Part shown: one piece after another, positions 39,215 through 47,514 of the stretch
How positions within the stretch are numbered: position 1 is the stretch's first letter
How the letters are laid out: each line of letters starts with the position of its first letter
The notes under the pieces: generated by a model
Seen by the model: the letters and a program-made list of their open reading frames with translations, nothing else
Database searches by the model: none
Told to the model about the DNA's origin: nothing
Position numbers and translations under genes: made by a program
DNA from: Maricaulis sp048270095
Lineage (GTDB): Bacteria; Pseudomonadota; Alphaproteobacteria; Caulobacterales; Maricaulaceae
NCBI RefSeq assembly: GCF_048270095.1
Contig: NZ_JBLWTL010000016.1
Coordinates: 1 to 64,000 of the forward strand
Direction: 5' to 3'
Length of the DNA stretch: 64,000 bases

Positions 39215-41311
39215 TCAGCCTTGCAGGCTGAGCCGCAAACCGAGTGACCGGCCACTGCCCGGCAGACGCTCACCGAGGCCGACATCCGATCCGGCATTGC
39301 GGTTATAGCCGCCCAGATGCTGGCGATAGGTCTGGTCGAACAGGTTCTCGACCCCCGCCGACAGGCTGACGCCTTCGCGAGGCGTCCAGCTGCCATAGAG
39401 ATTGACCAGCACGAAGCCCGGCGTCTCAACTTCCGAATTGGAGGTTGAAACCTCGCTCTGCCGCGCCACGGCGACGGTCTCCAGGGTCGCCGACCAATGG
39501 GCGGCATCGCGGCTCAGGCCAAGCCGCAGGCTGGGAGGGGCGATACGGTAGAGATTATCGTCGATATCGCGTCGCTCGCCGCGCACCCAGGAGGCGGTGC
39601 CGTCGAGATGCCAGTCCGTATTGAAGCGATAGCCAAAATCCAGATCGAGCCCGTAAAGCCGGGCATCGGTATTGGCAAAGCGCAGCGGTGTCGGATCACC
39701 ATTCATGGCCGAGACCATCTCGACGGGCGTATCGATCACGCCCGGCGTGGTGTCATAGGGCACGCCCTGGATGAAATCATCGACCGAGCGGTAAAACACG
39801 GTCGGCCGGGCATAGGCAGCGCCCGAGGCCCAGTCCAGACCCGCCTCGGCGATCCACGCGGTTTCCGGTGTCAGGTCCGGGTTGCCGACATAGGTATTGC
39901 CGTCGGCCAGCCCTCCCGAGGCTTCGGTCGGCAGCCAGGCAAAGCGTTCGACATAACCGGGTGCCCGGGTCTTGCGGGCCAGGGTCAGGCGTAGCGTGGT
40001 GGTTTCGCTGACCGGGTGCCACAGGCGCGCGACGGCGTCGAGCGTGGTGTCGTCCAGGCGCCGGTCCGTCGCATTGAAGGCCATCGCCAGCATGCCCGGC
40101 ATGGCCGGGGCGGCGGTGCCGACCGAGGCCGGGCCGGCTTCGGCCCTGTGCCGGTCGGCGCGCAGACCCAGCTCGGTCTGCCATCCGCCGACCTCGCCGG
40201 TCCATTCGGCAAAGGCGCCGGTGCGTTCCATGGTGATACCGGACAGGGAATTGAGTACGAAATTGGCATTGTTCGGGTTGGTGATGACGAGGTCGTGTTC
40301 AGCCTGTTCGCCGTCGACGCCGAGGCGCAGTGAGCCGCCCAGCGCCGCAAATGCGGCATCGCCGCCGCCGGACAGGGTGCGCGCTGTTGCCAGGGATTCG
40401 CGATACATTGCGGCCATGGCCGGTGCGGGGCGGAGGTCGTAATTATTCATCGCATGCGCGATATCGGCGATGGCGAGATGCGCACTCACATTCACACCAT
40501 CCCAGTCACCGCGATAGCCGATACGGGCGAAATCGGTGTCGAAATAGCGGATATCCATGGCGAAGGGCGGATTGCCCGTCGCATTGGTTTCCTGGCGCCG
40601 CAGGTCGAGACTGAATTCATGCACGCCGGTGCGGTAGCCGAGCCCTGCACCGTAGACGAGCCGTTCATGGGCCGAGTCGCCAATCATGCCACCGGGCCAG
40701 CTGACATCATCGCCGGATTCGCTCGAGCCGAGCAGCTGGACACGGAACTGGTCATTGGCGATCCCGACCACGCCGCCGATCGAGCGGCTGTCGTCGGCGG
40801 TCCGGCCGGCCACGGTCAGGTCATAACGGGTCTGCCATTGCCCGGTCTCGCCAAACCCGACCTGTTTGAAGACCGTATTGACGCCGCCAGCGAGGCCAGG
40901 GCCGCTGCGCACCGGGCTGACACTGCGGTCGACCTCGATCCGTTCGATCAGGGCGATCGGCGCATAATGCAGTGGCGGATCCATCAGGTTGGGGCCGCCG
41001 GATTCAAAATTCTGGCCATCAATGCGCAGATTGATCCGCCCGCCGGACAGGCCGCGATACTGGACCTGGCTGGACAACACGCCATTGCCGACGGCTGCGG
41101 CGCCGGGCAGGCGGGCGATCAGGGCTGCGGCATCCGGGCCGGAGGGCGGCAGGGTCGCCGGGTCGAGCCGGTCGATCTGGCCGGTGTCGAGCTGATGGCC
41201 CGAAACACTGATGATATCGGTGAGGGGAGAGGCGTCCTGGGCGAGCGCCGGCATGGCGGCCAGGCAGGACAGGGCGAGCACGCTCGCCGAATTCAGGATA
41301 ATACGTGACAT
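39215..41311 (-). CDS. TonB-dependent receptor, probably copper-related
   Basis: 698 residues from MSRIILNSASVLALSCLAAMPALAQ, a Sec signal. The plug domain includes DIISVSGHQLDTG, VQYRGLSGGRINLRIDGQNFESGGPNLMDPPLHYAPIALIERIEVDRSV, and a 22-stranded barrel runs to the terminal RSLGLRLSLQG. The G-x-N-x-MDPP and YAPI segments resemble the OprC/NosA copper receptor group. A DUF2946 gene lies 63 nt upstream on the same strand, a known companion of copper receptors. So Cu uptake is the best guess. It is clearly an outer-membrane TonB-dependent receptor; the ligand is inferred. Confidence 0.88.
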   Translation of the reverse strand: MSRIILNSASVLALSCLAAMPALAQDASPLTDIISVSGHQLDTGQIDRLDPATLPPSGPDAAALIARLPGAAAVGNGVLSSQVQYRGLSGGRINLRIDGQNFESGGPNLMDPPLHYAPIALIERIEVDRSVSPVRSGPGLAGGVNTVFKQVGFGETGQWQTRYDLTVAGRTADDSRSIGGVVGIANDQFRVQLLGSSESGDDVSWPGGMIGDSAHERLVYGAGLGYRTGVHEFSLDLRRQETNATGNPPFAMDIRYFDTDFARIGYRGDWDGVNVSAHLAIADIAHAMNNYDLRPAPAMAAMYRESLATARTLSGGGDAAFAALGGSLRLGVDGEQAEHDLVITNPNNANFVLNSLSGITMERTGAFAEWTGEVGGWQTELGLRADRHRAEAGPASVGTAAPAMPGMLAMAFNATDRRLDDTTLDAVARLWHPVSETTTLRLTLARKTRAPGYVERFAWLPTEASGGLADGNTYVGNPDLTPETAWIAEAGLDWASGAAYARPTVFYRSVDDFIQGVPYDTTPGVIDTPVEMVSAMNGDPTPLRFANTDARLYGLDLDFGYRFNTDWHLDGTASWVRGERRDIDDNLYRIAPPSLRLGLSRDAAHWSATLETVAVARQSEVSTSNSEVETPGFVLVNLYGSWTPREGVSLSAGVENLFDQTYRQHLGGYNRNAGSDVGLGERLPGSGRSLGLRLSLQG

Positions 41312-41374
41312 GAATAGCTCCGCGGCGACCCGCTCGGGCCGCCCTCTGACGGTCAATCTGAAGGGTTTGAAAAC

Positions 41375-41791
41375 TCAGAGACGTGCAGGTGGGGCCCGGA
41401 CAGGCGGGCCAGGACGGCGGAGGGGCGCCGGGGCAATCGTGTCGGCTGGCAGAGCCCCCCGTGTGAGGGGCAGGACATGGACCAGGGTGGACGGCGTTTG
41501 CGGCAGGGCGGCGATGGCTGCGCTGGCGCTGGCAAAGGCGCAGGGCTGGCTCGAGCCGGCATCATTTGAGGGCAGATTACTGCCGGTCCGGGTTTCCCCG
41601 GTTGCCAGGTCGATCCAGCGTTGTTCGGCGCCATGGCCGGTACAGAAGACGACCGAAATCGTGCCCGATGCGCTGTCGCGATCGAGCATAAAGCCCTGGG
41701 GCAGGCTGGCCTGGATGCCAGCCGCCAGCAGCGCAAGGACCAATATCCCTTGCGCCCACAATGTCCGGCCCTGGCGCAGCATCGTCAGCAT
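41375..41791 (-). CDS. DUF2946 family protein
   Basis: About 138 residues from MLTMLRQGRTLWAQGILVLALLAAG, with a hydrophobic export or anchor segment, then ASLPQGFMLDRD, ISVVFCTGHG and a Pro/Ala-rich, Cys-containing C-terminus (QPCAFASASA). This is the DUF2946 pattern, found next to TonB copper receptors and thought to have a copper-related envelope role. The start is uncertain; a longer form would begin at 41887. It lies directly upstream of the receptor, in the same direction, so they are one operon. Confidence 0.7.
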   Translation of the reverse strand: MLTMLRQGRTLWAQGILVLALLAAGIQASLPQGFMLDRDSASGTISVVFCTGHGAEQRWIDLATGETRTGSNLPSNDAGSSQPCAFASASAAIAALPQTPSTLVHVLPLTRGALPADTIAPAPLRRPGPPVRAPPARL

Positions 41792-41885
41792 AGGCGCGGC
41801 GGTAACATGACCGCTGGCCTGCTGCCATGCGACAAAGGCGTCACCGGGCTTCCACGCCTGTCGCGGGCGCGCTAGCGTGACTGCC

Positions 41886-42509
41886 ATGACACATCACGCC
41901 ATACACCATCACCTTGTCGCTGCCGCCGGCGATCTTTCGCCCGCGCTTGAGGCGGCGCTGATCCGGCTCGGCCCGCTGGAATTTCCACGCCGCGACAGCC
42001 AGCCCTTCCCGCACTATCTGTGCCGCGCCATCTCCGGCCAGCAGATCTCGGTCAAGGCGGCGCAGAGCATTTGGGCACGGGTCGAGGACAGCGCTGGCGA
42101 CGCGCCGCTGCTCGATCATTTCGTACCGGAAAATACCGATGTCTTGCGAGCCTGCGGCCTGTCGGGTGCCAAGACGAGAACCATTATCACGATCGCTGAT
42201 ACCCACAGGAATGTCGGGCTCGATACCGATGAATTGCGGGCCTTGAGCATTGCGGAACGCACCGCCCGGCTGACCGCGATCTGGGGCGTGGGGCAATGGA
42301 CCGCCGACATGATGAATATGTTCTATTTCGGCGAACCCGATATCTGGCCCGATGGCGATGTCGCCGCCCGCAAGACACTGGAACGCCTGACCTCGAAACG
42401 CCGCAAGACGGTGCGAAGCGCGCAACGTTTCAAGCCCTACCGGTCCTGGCTGGCGCTCTATATGTGGGCCCATGCCGACGCGCCGCCGGACGGGCAAGCT
42501 GTGGGGTAG
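41886..42509 (+). CDS. DNA-3-methyladenine glycosylase II (AlkA-like)
   Basis: 207 residues from MTHHAIHHHLVAAAGDL. HhH-GPD superfamily: helix-hairpin-helix (LRACGLSGAKTRTIITIAD and AIWGVGQWTADMMNMF) followed by the catalytic Asp in GEPDIWPDGDVAARK. It excises alkylated bases (3-methyladenine and related) in base excision repair. It is short, lacking the N-terminal AlkA activator part, as usual in alphaproteobacteria. It is divergent from the DUF2946 gene, with overlapping or adjacent starts depending on the DUF2946 start. Confidence 0.9.
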   Translation: MTHHAIHHHLVAAAGDLSPALEAALIRLGPLEFPRRDSQPFPHYLCRAISGQQISVKAAQSIWARVEDSAGDAPLLDHFVPENTDVLRACGLSGAKTRTIITIADTHRNVGLDTDELRALSIAERTARLTAIWGVGQWTADMMNMFYFGEPDIWPDGDVAARKTLERLTSKRRKTVRSAQRFKPYRSWLALYMWAHADAPPDGQAVG

Positions 42510-42566
42510 GGTGGCGATTGGCGGCTGTACCAAAATTTGGTATTGTGGCCATCACAGGAGGCTCCG

Positions 42567-42809
42567 ATGGGCAAGAATACCAGTTTTTCGGTTGGCGAAC
42601 ATTTCGCCGACTTCATCCACCAGCAAGTCGAGCACGGCCGCTTCGGATCCGCCAGCGAAGTGGTGCGCGCCGGTTTGCGATTGCTGGAGAGTGAGGAAAA
42701 CCAACTTCAGGCCCTGCGCCAAGCGTTGGCTGAAGGTGAAGCGAGTGGCAGGGCCGTTCCCTTTGACATTGACCGGTTCCTGGCCAGAAAACATGCCGAG
42801 CGATCGTGA
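42567..42809 (+). CDS. parD: ParD/CC2985-type antitoxin
   Basis: 80 residues from MGKNTSFSVGEHFADFIHQQVEHGRFGSASEVVRAGLRLLESEE. The N-terminal ribbon-helix-helix is followed by a helical toxin-binding C-terminus with FDIDRFLARKHAERS. ParD binds DNA and neutralises ParE gyrase-inhibiting toxins. The ATG at 42567 follows AGGAGG. The parE gene overlaps its 3' end by 17 nt but carries a nonsense codon, so ParD appears to be an orphaned antitoxin or the remains of a decaying module. Confidence 0.87.
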   Translation: MGKNTSFSVGEHFADFIHQQVEHGRFGSASEVVRAGLRLLESEENQLQALRQALAEGEASGRAVPFDIDRFLARKHAERS

Positions 42810-43119
42810 ACCCGGCTATTTTCTGAGCCGCGCCGCCGAGCGCGATCTCGACCTCATCTGGGATTATACGTCGCAGCAATGAGGGATCAGCCAGGCCGAT
42901 ACCTATCTCCGCCGAATCCATGCCGCCCTGGCAAGGCTCCCCGACTTCCCTGGCGCCGGTCATGCGGTGGACGAAATTCGACAGGGCTATCGTGTCCTGC
43001 CGATTGAAGCGCGTTGCGCCTTCTACCGGACCATGAAAGATGGCATCGAAGTCGTTCGGATCCTGCATGGGCGGATGGCTGCGCGGGGGAAGTTTGCGGT
43101 GGCCAAACAGGGCGAATGA
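42793..43119 (+). pseudogene. parE: ParE-type toxin interrupted by an in-frame TGA
   Basis: Reading from the ATG at 42793 gives MPSDREPGYFLSRAAERDLDLIWDYTSQQ then TGA at 42880-42882. In the same frame it continues GISQADTYLRRIHAALARLP, GAGHAVDEIRQGYRVLPIEARCAFYRTMKDGIEVVRILHGRM to TGA at 43117. The whole is a typical 108-residue ParE/RelE-fold toxin; family members normally have Trp where the TGA stands (E/QQW-G), so a single TGG to TGA change explains it. The reading frame is otherwise undamaged, so inactivation is recent, or it is a sequencing error. It overlaps parD by 17 nt. Confidence 0.85.
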
Positions 43120-43253
43120 GCCAGCTACAAACCTCACTCGACACGTCCCGTGCCCGCCCCTAATCTCGACCTGAACAGTGTTCACGCCTGCGGCCAAATC
43201 CAACGAGCCGGGCGGAACCGGTCGATAAATGTCGATAGACAAGGGACGATATC

Positions 43254-44216
43254 ATGGCTGAACCAGACATCCTGAAGGGCAGACTGCGGCTGCCAGTGAT
43301 TGGCGCACCGCTTTTCATCATCTCCAATCCCGACCTCGTGATTGCCCAGTGCAAGGCCGGGATCGTCGGTTCCTTTCCCTCGCTCAATGCGCGGCCCATC
43401 AGTCAGCTCGACGAATGGCTCGACCAGATCACGTCCGAGCTGGACAGCTATAATCGCGCCAATCCGGACAAGCCGGCGGCGCCATTTGCGGTCAATCAGA
43501 TCGTCCATCGCTCCAATGGACGCCTGCAGGAAGATCTCGCCCTGTGCGAGAAATACAAGGCGCCGATCGTCATCACCTCGCTGGGCGCCCAGGCCGAGCT
43601 GAACCAGGCCGTGCAGTCCTGGGGCGGTATCACCCTGCATGATGTGATCAATCAGCGCTTTGCCCACAAGGCGATCGAAAAGGGCGCAACCGGCCTGATC
43701 TGCGTTTCAGCCGGGGCTGGCGGTCATGCCGGCGCGCTGTCGCCCTTCGCCTTCGTGGCGGAAACCCGCGCCTGGTTTGACGGACCGATCCTGTGTTCCG
43801 GCGCCATCTCGACCGGCGGCGGCGTCCTCGCCGCCCAGGCCATGGGTGCCGATTATGCCTATATCGGCTCGGCCTTCATCGCGACCGCGGAGGCGCGCTG
43901 CGAGCAGGCCTACAAACAGGGCATTGTCGAAGGCAGTGCCGAGGATATCGTCTACACCAACCTCTTCACCGGCGTGCACGGCAATTATCTCAAGGCTTCG
44001 ATCGCTGCCGCCGGGCTCGATCCGGACAATCTGCCCGAAAGCGACCCGTCAGCGATGAATTTCGGATCCGGTGGTGGATCCGATGCCAAGGCCTGGAAGG
44101 ATATCTGGGGCTCGGGCCAGGGGATTGGTTCGATCAAGTCCGTGCAATCAGCCGGCGATTATATCGACCAGCTGGTGGCGGAATATGCCGCGGCGAAGGC
44201 GAAAGTCTGCGGCTAG
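43254..44216 (+). CDS. nitronate monooxygenase family (2-nitropropane dioxygenase-like)
   Basis: 320 residues. FMN TIM-barrel with GRLRLPVIGAPLFIISNPDLVIAQCKAGIVGSFPSLNARP near the start, VSAGAGGHAGALSPFAFVAE (conserved His of the class) and GAISTGGGVLAAQAMGADYAYIGSAFIAT for FMN phosphate binding. It oxidises alkyl nitronates with O2. Related enoyl reductases FabK belong to the same superfamily; the NMO type is favoured by overall pattern. It converges on the HAD gene with only 5 nt between stops. Confidence 0.85.
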   Translation: MAEPDILKGRLRLPVIGAPLFIISNPDLVIAQCKAGIVGSFPSLNARPISQLDEWLDQITSELDSYNRANPDKPAAPFAVNQIVHRSNGRLQEDLALCEKYKAPIVITSLGAQAELNQAVQSWGGITLHDVINQRFAHKAIEKGATGLICVSAGAGGHAGALSPFAFVAETRAWFDGPILCSGAISTGGGVLAAQAMGADYAYIGSAFIATAEARCEQAYKQGIVEGSAEDIVYTNLFTGVHGNYLKASIAAAGLDPDNLPESDPSAMNFGSGGGSDAKAWKDIWGSGQGIGSIKSVQSAGDYIDQLVAEYAAAKAKVCG

Positions 44217-44221
44217 GGCGA

Positions 44222-44881
44222 TCAGGCGCGCTGTGTTGCCGGCTCTGCCGGGGCAATGCAGCGCGCAATTTCGCCCGGCGTTTCATAGAGATGGTCCGGC
44301 CCGCTGGCCGCGAGGATTTCGGGCGTCGCGAAGCCCCAGATGACCGCGCCGCAGCCGCAACCGGCTTCGCGGGCGGCGTCGATATCGCGCACTTCATCGC
44401 CGATGCACAGGGTGCGGGACGGTGTGCTGCCGGCCTTGCGGATGACTTTGCGGAACACGGCGGCCTTGCCAAACAGCGCCGCGCCACAGGCGAAATGGCT
44501 GACCAGGGCGACGAGGTCGGAGCCCATCACCTGCCGGATTGCGTCCTCGCCGTTCGAGCTGACCACGGCAATTGTGATCCCGGCCGCGTGCAATTGCTGC
44601 AGCAGCTCGGCAATCCCCTCGAACAGGGTAATCTGGTCGATATTGTCGGCGGCGCGCGCGCGGACATCGGCGGCGATGAAGGGCAGTTTCCAGGCCGGAA
44701 TTGCCAGCTCGTCCATGATGGCCTTGGGCGTCATGCCGCGCAGCGTTTCGGCGCGGTCCTCGCAGATCGGGTTGAGGCCATGCTTTTCGACGACGTCGGA
44801 CAAGGCGGTGCGGAACCAGGTCAGGCTGTCGGCCAGCGTGCCGTCGAAATCGAAGACCACAAGGTCGTAACGCAAGGTCAA
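44222..44881 (-). CDS. HAD superfamily phosphatase (phosphoglycolate phosphatase-like)
   Basis: 219 residues. HAD motif I is in VVFDFDGTLADS, motif II in IAVVSSNGEDA, motif III (Lys) in FRKVIRKAG, and motif IV in CIGDEVRDIDAAREAG. The cap module LTWFRTALSDVVEKHG is C1 type. It hydrolyses small phosphate esters; phosphoglycolate is a guess from similarity. It lies upstream of, but opposite to, nothing obvious; its promoter side faces the ald terminator, so it is monocistronic. Confidence 0.82.
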   Translation of the reverse strand: MTLRYDLVVFDFDGTLADSLTWFRTALSDVVEKHGLNPICEDRAETLRGMTPKAIMDELAIPAWKLPFIAADVRARAADNIDQITLFEGIAELLQQLHAAGITIAVVSSNGEDAIRQVMGSDLVALVSHFACGAALFGKAAVFRKVIRKAGSTPSRTLCIGDEVRDIDAAREAGCGCGAVIWGFATPEILAASGPDHLYETPGEIARCIAPAEPATQRA

Positions 44882-44907
44882 ATCGAAACTCCGGCGGGCA
44901 GCAAAAA

Positions 44908-44929
44908 GGGGCCAGCTGGCGCTGACCCC
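44908..44929 (-). terminator. intrinsic terminator of ald
   Basis: GGGGCCAGC/GCTGACCCC stem (one mismatch), 4-nt loop, followed on the minus strand by a run of five T. It lies 34 nt downstream of the ald stop. Confidence 0.8.
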
Positions 44930-44963
44930 TTCAGGCTTGCAGATTCTTCTGGCGCTTGCACCC

Positions 44964-46082
44964 TTAAATGGATGTCAGCCAGTCCGGCTTGATGTAGTGC
45001 ATGCCGAGATCGCGGGCGACCGGCTCGCAACAAATCTGTCCATCGGCGACATTGAGGCCGCGGGCCAGATGCGGGTCGGCATTGAGCGCGGCGCGCGTGC
45101 CCTTGTTGGCGATTGCCAGGGCGAAGGGCAGGGTGGCATTGTTGAGCGCGAAGGCCGAGGTGCGCGAATAGGCGCCCGGCATATTGGCGACGCAATAATG
45201 CACCACGCCGTCAATGATATAGGTCGGGTCATTGTGGGTCGTGGCCTTGGAGGTCTCGAAACAACCGCCCTGGTCGATGGCGATGTCGACGAGCACGGCG
45301 CCGTCCTTCATCTCTTTCAGCATCTCGCGCGTGACCAGCTTGGGCGCCGCGGCACCGGGGATCAGAACGGCACCGATCACGACATCGGCCTGCAATACCG
45401 CCTGGTCGAGCGCGACCTGGGTGGAATAGGCGGTCTTCACAGCGCCGGCGAATTGCGCGTCGAGTTCGGACAGGCGTTTGGCCGAGCGGTCAAAGACGGT
45501 CACGTCGGCGCGGGCGCCGATCGCCATTTCAGCGGCATGGCTCCCGGCGACACCGCCGCCGATGATGACGACCTTGGCGGGCAGCACGCCCGGCACACCG
45601 CCGAGCATCAGGCCGCGTCCGCCCTGGGATTTCTGCAGGCAGTGGGCGGCGACCGAGACCGACATCCGGCCGGCGACCTGGCTCATCGGGGTCAGCAGCG
45701 GCAGGCGGCCCTCATTGTCGGTGACGGTCTCATAGGCGATGGCGATACAGCCGGACTGGCGCAGCCCCTCGGCCTGGACCGGATCGGGAGCCAGGTGGAG
45801 ATAGGTGAAGAGCGTGTGATGCGGTTTCAGCATCGCCGTTTCGGACGGCTGGGGTTCCTTCACCTTGACGATCATCTCGGCAAAATCGAACACATCCTGC
45901 GCCGTTTGCACGATGCCGGCACCGGCCGAGACGTAATCTTCATCGCTGCAGCCAATGCCTTCGCCGGCGCCGCTTTCGATGACGACTTCATGGCCGGCGA
46001 GCACGAGTTCACCGACGCTGGCCGGTGTCAGGCCGACGCGGTATTCGCGAACTTTGATTTCTGTGGGGACCCCGATACGCAT
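44964..46082 (-). CDS. ald: alanine dehydrogenase
   Basis: 372 residues, MRIGVPTEIKVREYRVGLTPASV. Landmarks are the substrate-binding Arg in EYRVGLTP, the Lys in MIVKVKEPQ, the active His in LFTYLHLAPD, the Rossmann VVIIGGGVAGSHAAEMA and the NAD region DVVIGAVLIPGAAAPKLV. It deaminates L-alanine to pyruvate and ammonia with NAD+, so its main role is alanine catabolism. An Lrp/AsnC regulator is divergently transcribed from the same intergenic region, which is the common arrangement of ald with its activator. It has its own terminator. Confidence 0.96.
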   Translation of the reverse strand: MRIGVPTEIKVREYRVGLTPASVGELVLAGHEVVIESGAGEGIGCSDEDYVSAGAGIVQTAQDVFDFAEMIVKVKEPQPSETAMLKPHHTLFTYLHLAPDPVQAEGLRQSGCIAIAYETVTDNEGRLPLLTPMSQVAGRMSVSVAAHCLQKSQGGRGLMLGGVPGVLPAKVVIIGGGVAGSHAAEMAIGARADVTVFDRSAKRLSELDAQFAGAVKTAYSTQVALDQAVLQADVVIGAVLIPGAAAPKLVTREMLKEMKDGAVLVDIAIDQGGCFETSKATTHNDPTYIIDGVVHYCVANMPGAYSRTSAFALNNATLPFALAIANKGTRAALNADPHLARGLNVADGQICCEPVARDLGMHYIKPDWLTSI

Positions 46083-46156
46083 GATGTTTTCCGCTTCTGA
46101 GTGCTCGATGTGGAGAATCCGGCGTTCAGGGCGTTCCTGCGATCCAGAAATAGAAG

Positions 46157-46169
46157 AATCTTCAAGATT
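46157..46169. promoter_or_regulatory. candidate Lrp-type operator between ald and the regulator
   Basis: Perfect 13-bp palindrome AATCTT-C-AAGATT in the 235-bp intergenic region, AT-rich and about 75 bp from the ald start. Lrp/AldR proteins prefer such sites. Functional assignment is inference. Confidence 0.35.
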
Positions 46170-46317
46170 TACGGCATTTCGCTTGAGTTATCGTGCGCGT
46201 CACACCATAAAGCGCGTCATATATCGTTTGATCGGGCGTAAATCCAGAATATTTTGCGTCCGCCCGAATTGTAGCCGCCCAAGCTGTGGCAGGCCCTGTC
46301 TGCAAGGAGAGTGTTCC

Positions 46318-46794
46318 GTGCGCCTTGATGATGTTGATGTCGCGATCCTGACCGAATTGCAGGAGCATGGCCGTCTGACCAATTCCGAGCTCGCCGAACG
46401 GGCCGGCTTGTCGGCCTCGGCCTGTCACCGGCGGGTCAAGACGCTGGAAAGCAGCGGTGTGATTGACCGCTATGTGGCCATCCTGTCGGAGAAGGCGTTG
46501 GGCCGCGGGATCACCGTCTATGTCCAGGTCACGCTCGACAATCAGAAACGCGAAACACTGGTCGCCTTCGAGACCGCCGTTGAAGCCGTACCCGAGGTGA
46601 TGGAATGCTATCTGATGAGCGGCGATGCCGATTATCTCATCCGGGTCCTGGTGCGCGACGCCAATGATTATGAGCATGTGCATCGCGAGGTCCTGTCCGG
46701 CCTGCCGGGCGTGGCGCGGCTGGTCTCCTCTTTCACCATTCGCCGCGTGTTTTCGCGCACGACCATGCCGGTACCCGACGAATTGCGGATCTAG
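46318..46794 (+). CDS. Lrp/AsnC family transcriptional regulator
   Basis: 158 residues beginning with a GTG start at 46318 after AAGGAGA (7 nt spacing); the sequence is LDDVDVAILTELQEHGRLTNSELAERAGLSASACHRRVKTLESSGVIDRY (helix-turn-helix) and then a RAM/AsnC ligand-binding domain (ITVYVQVTLDNQ, EVMECYLMSGDADYLIRVLVRD). It is divergent from ald, so its likely target is ald, activated in the presence of alanine. Choosing the GTG avoids a long upstream frame across the intergenic region that lacks coding character. Confidence 0.92.
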   Translation: MRLDDVDVAILTELQEHGRLTNSELAERAGLSASACHRRVKTLESSGVIDRYVAILSEKALGRGITVYVQVTLDNQKRETLVAFETAVEAVPEVMECYLMSGDADYLIRVLVRDANDYEHVHREVLSGLPGVARLVSSFTIRRVFSRTTMPVPDELRI

Positions 46795-46863
46795 TGGATG
46801 AAAGCGGCCCCGGCAGGGCGTTTGCCGATTGCATCGCGGCCGCGCCGGGGTTAATTGCGCGGC

Positions 46864-47325
46864 ATGACCGATAACCGCTATCAAGATCTCGGCCAGCTCG
46901 GCGCTTCGACGCCGCTGCCCGATCATCCCGACACGGCTGCGCTTGAGCGCGTCGCCAATCCCTGCGATGCGCCCTATATGATCCGCTTCGCTGTGCCGGA
47001 ATTCACCTCGCTATGCCCGGTGACCGGTGCGCCGGATTTCGCGCACCTGGTGATTGACTACGTGCCGCGTGACTGGATCGTCGAATCCAAATCGCTCAAG
47101 CTGTTTCTCGGTTCTTTCCGCAATCACGGCGCGTTCCACGAGGCGTGCACGACTCAGATCGCCCAGCGTCTGGTCAGGGAGCTCGACCCGGTCTGGCTGC
47201 GCATTGGTGGCTATTGGTACCCGCGCGGCGGCATTCCGATCGATGTTTTCTTCGCAACGGGTGAGGCCCCGGCCGGGGTCTGGATCCCCGAGCAGGGCGT
47301 TGCCAGCTATCGCGGACGGGGCTGA
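46864..47325 (+). CDS. queF: NADPH-dependent 7-cyano-7-deazaguanine reductase
   Basis: 153-residue type I QueF from MTDNRYQDLGQLGA. Active residues: the thioimide-forming Cys in SLCPVTGAPDFAHL, the Glu in VESKSLKLFLGSFRNHGAFHE and the substrate-binding His. It reduces preQ0 to preQ1 in queuosine synthesis. It is transcribed alone after the Lrp gene (69-nt gap). The start at 46864 gives family length. Confidence 0.95.
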   Translation: MTDNRYQDLGQLGASTPLPDHPDTAALERVANPCDAPYMIRFAVPEFTSLCPVTGAPDFAHLVIDYVPRDWIVESKSLKLFLGSFRNHGAFHEACTTQIAQRLVRELDPVWLRIGGYWYPRGGIPIDVFFATGEAPAGVWIPEQGVASYRGRG

Positions 47326-47430
47326 GCCCGTTCCAGGAATACAAGCCAATGCAGGCGCAGGCACCCACACTCACGCTGCTTCGCCGCTGCCGGCGCATAC
47401 CGCTCGTCGCGGAGGGCAAGCAAAAAAATA

Positions 47431-47467
47431 GGCGCTGTTCCTTGAGGGGGGAGGGAGGAACAGCGCC
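47431..47467 (-). terminator. intrinsic terminator of the porin gene
   Basis: 11-bp stem GGCGCTGTTCC / GGAACAGCGCC with a 15-nt purine-rich loop; on the minus strand it is followed by TATTTTTTTG. It lies 47 nt downstream of the porin stop. Confidence 0.9.
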
Positions 47468-47514
47468 AGTGCCGGATCAGCAGGGGGGTGCTGACCGGGC
47501 GGGGTGTGGGGTCT

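Noticed and set aside
42880..42882. TGA in parE as a selenocysteine codon
   Set aside because: No SECIS-like structure noticed, and ParE toxins have Trp there; a simple TGG to TGA mutation is more likely.
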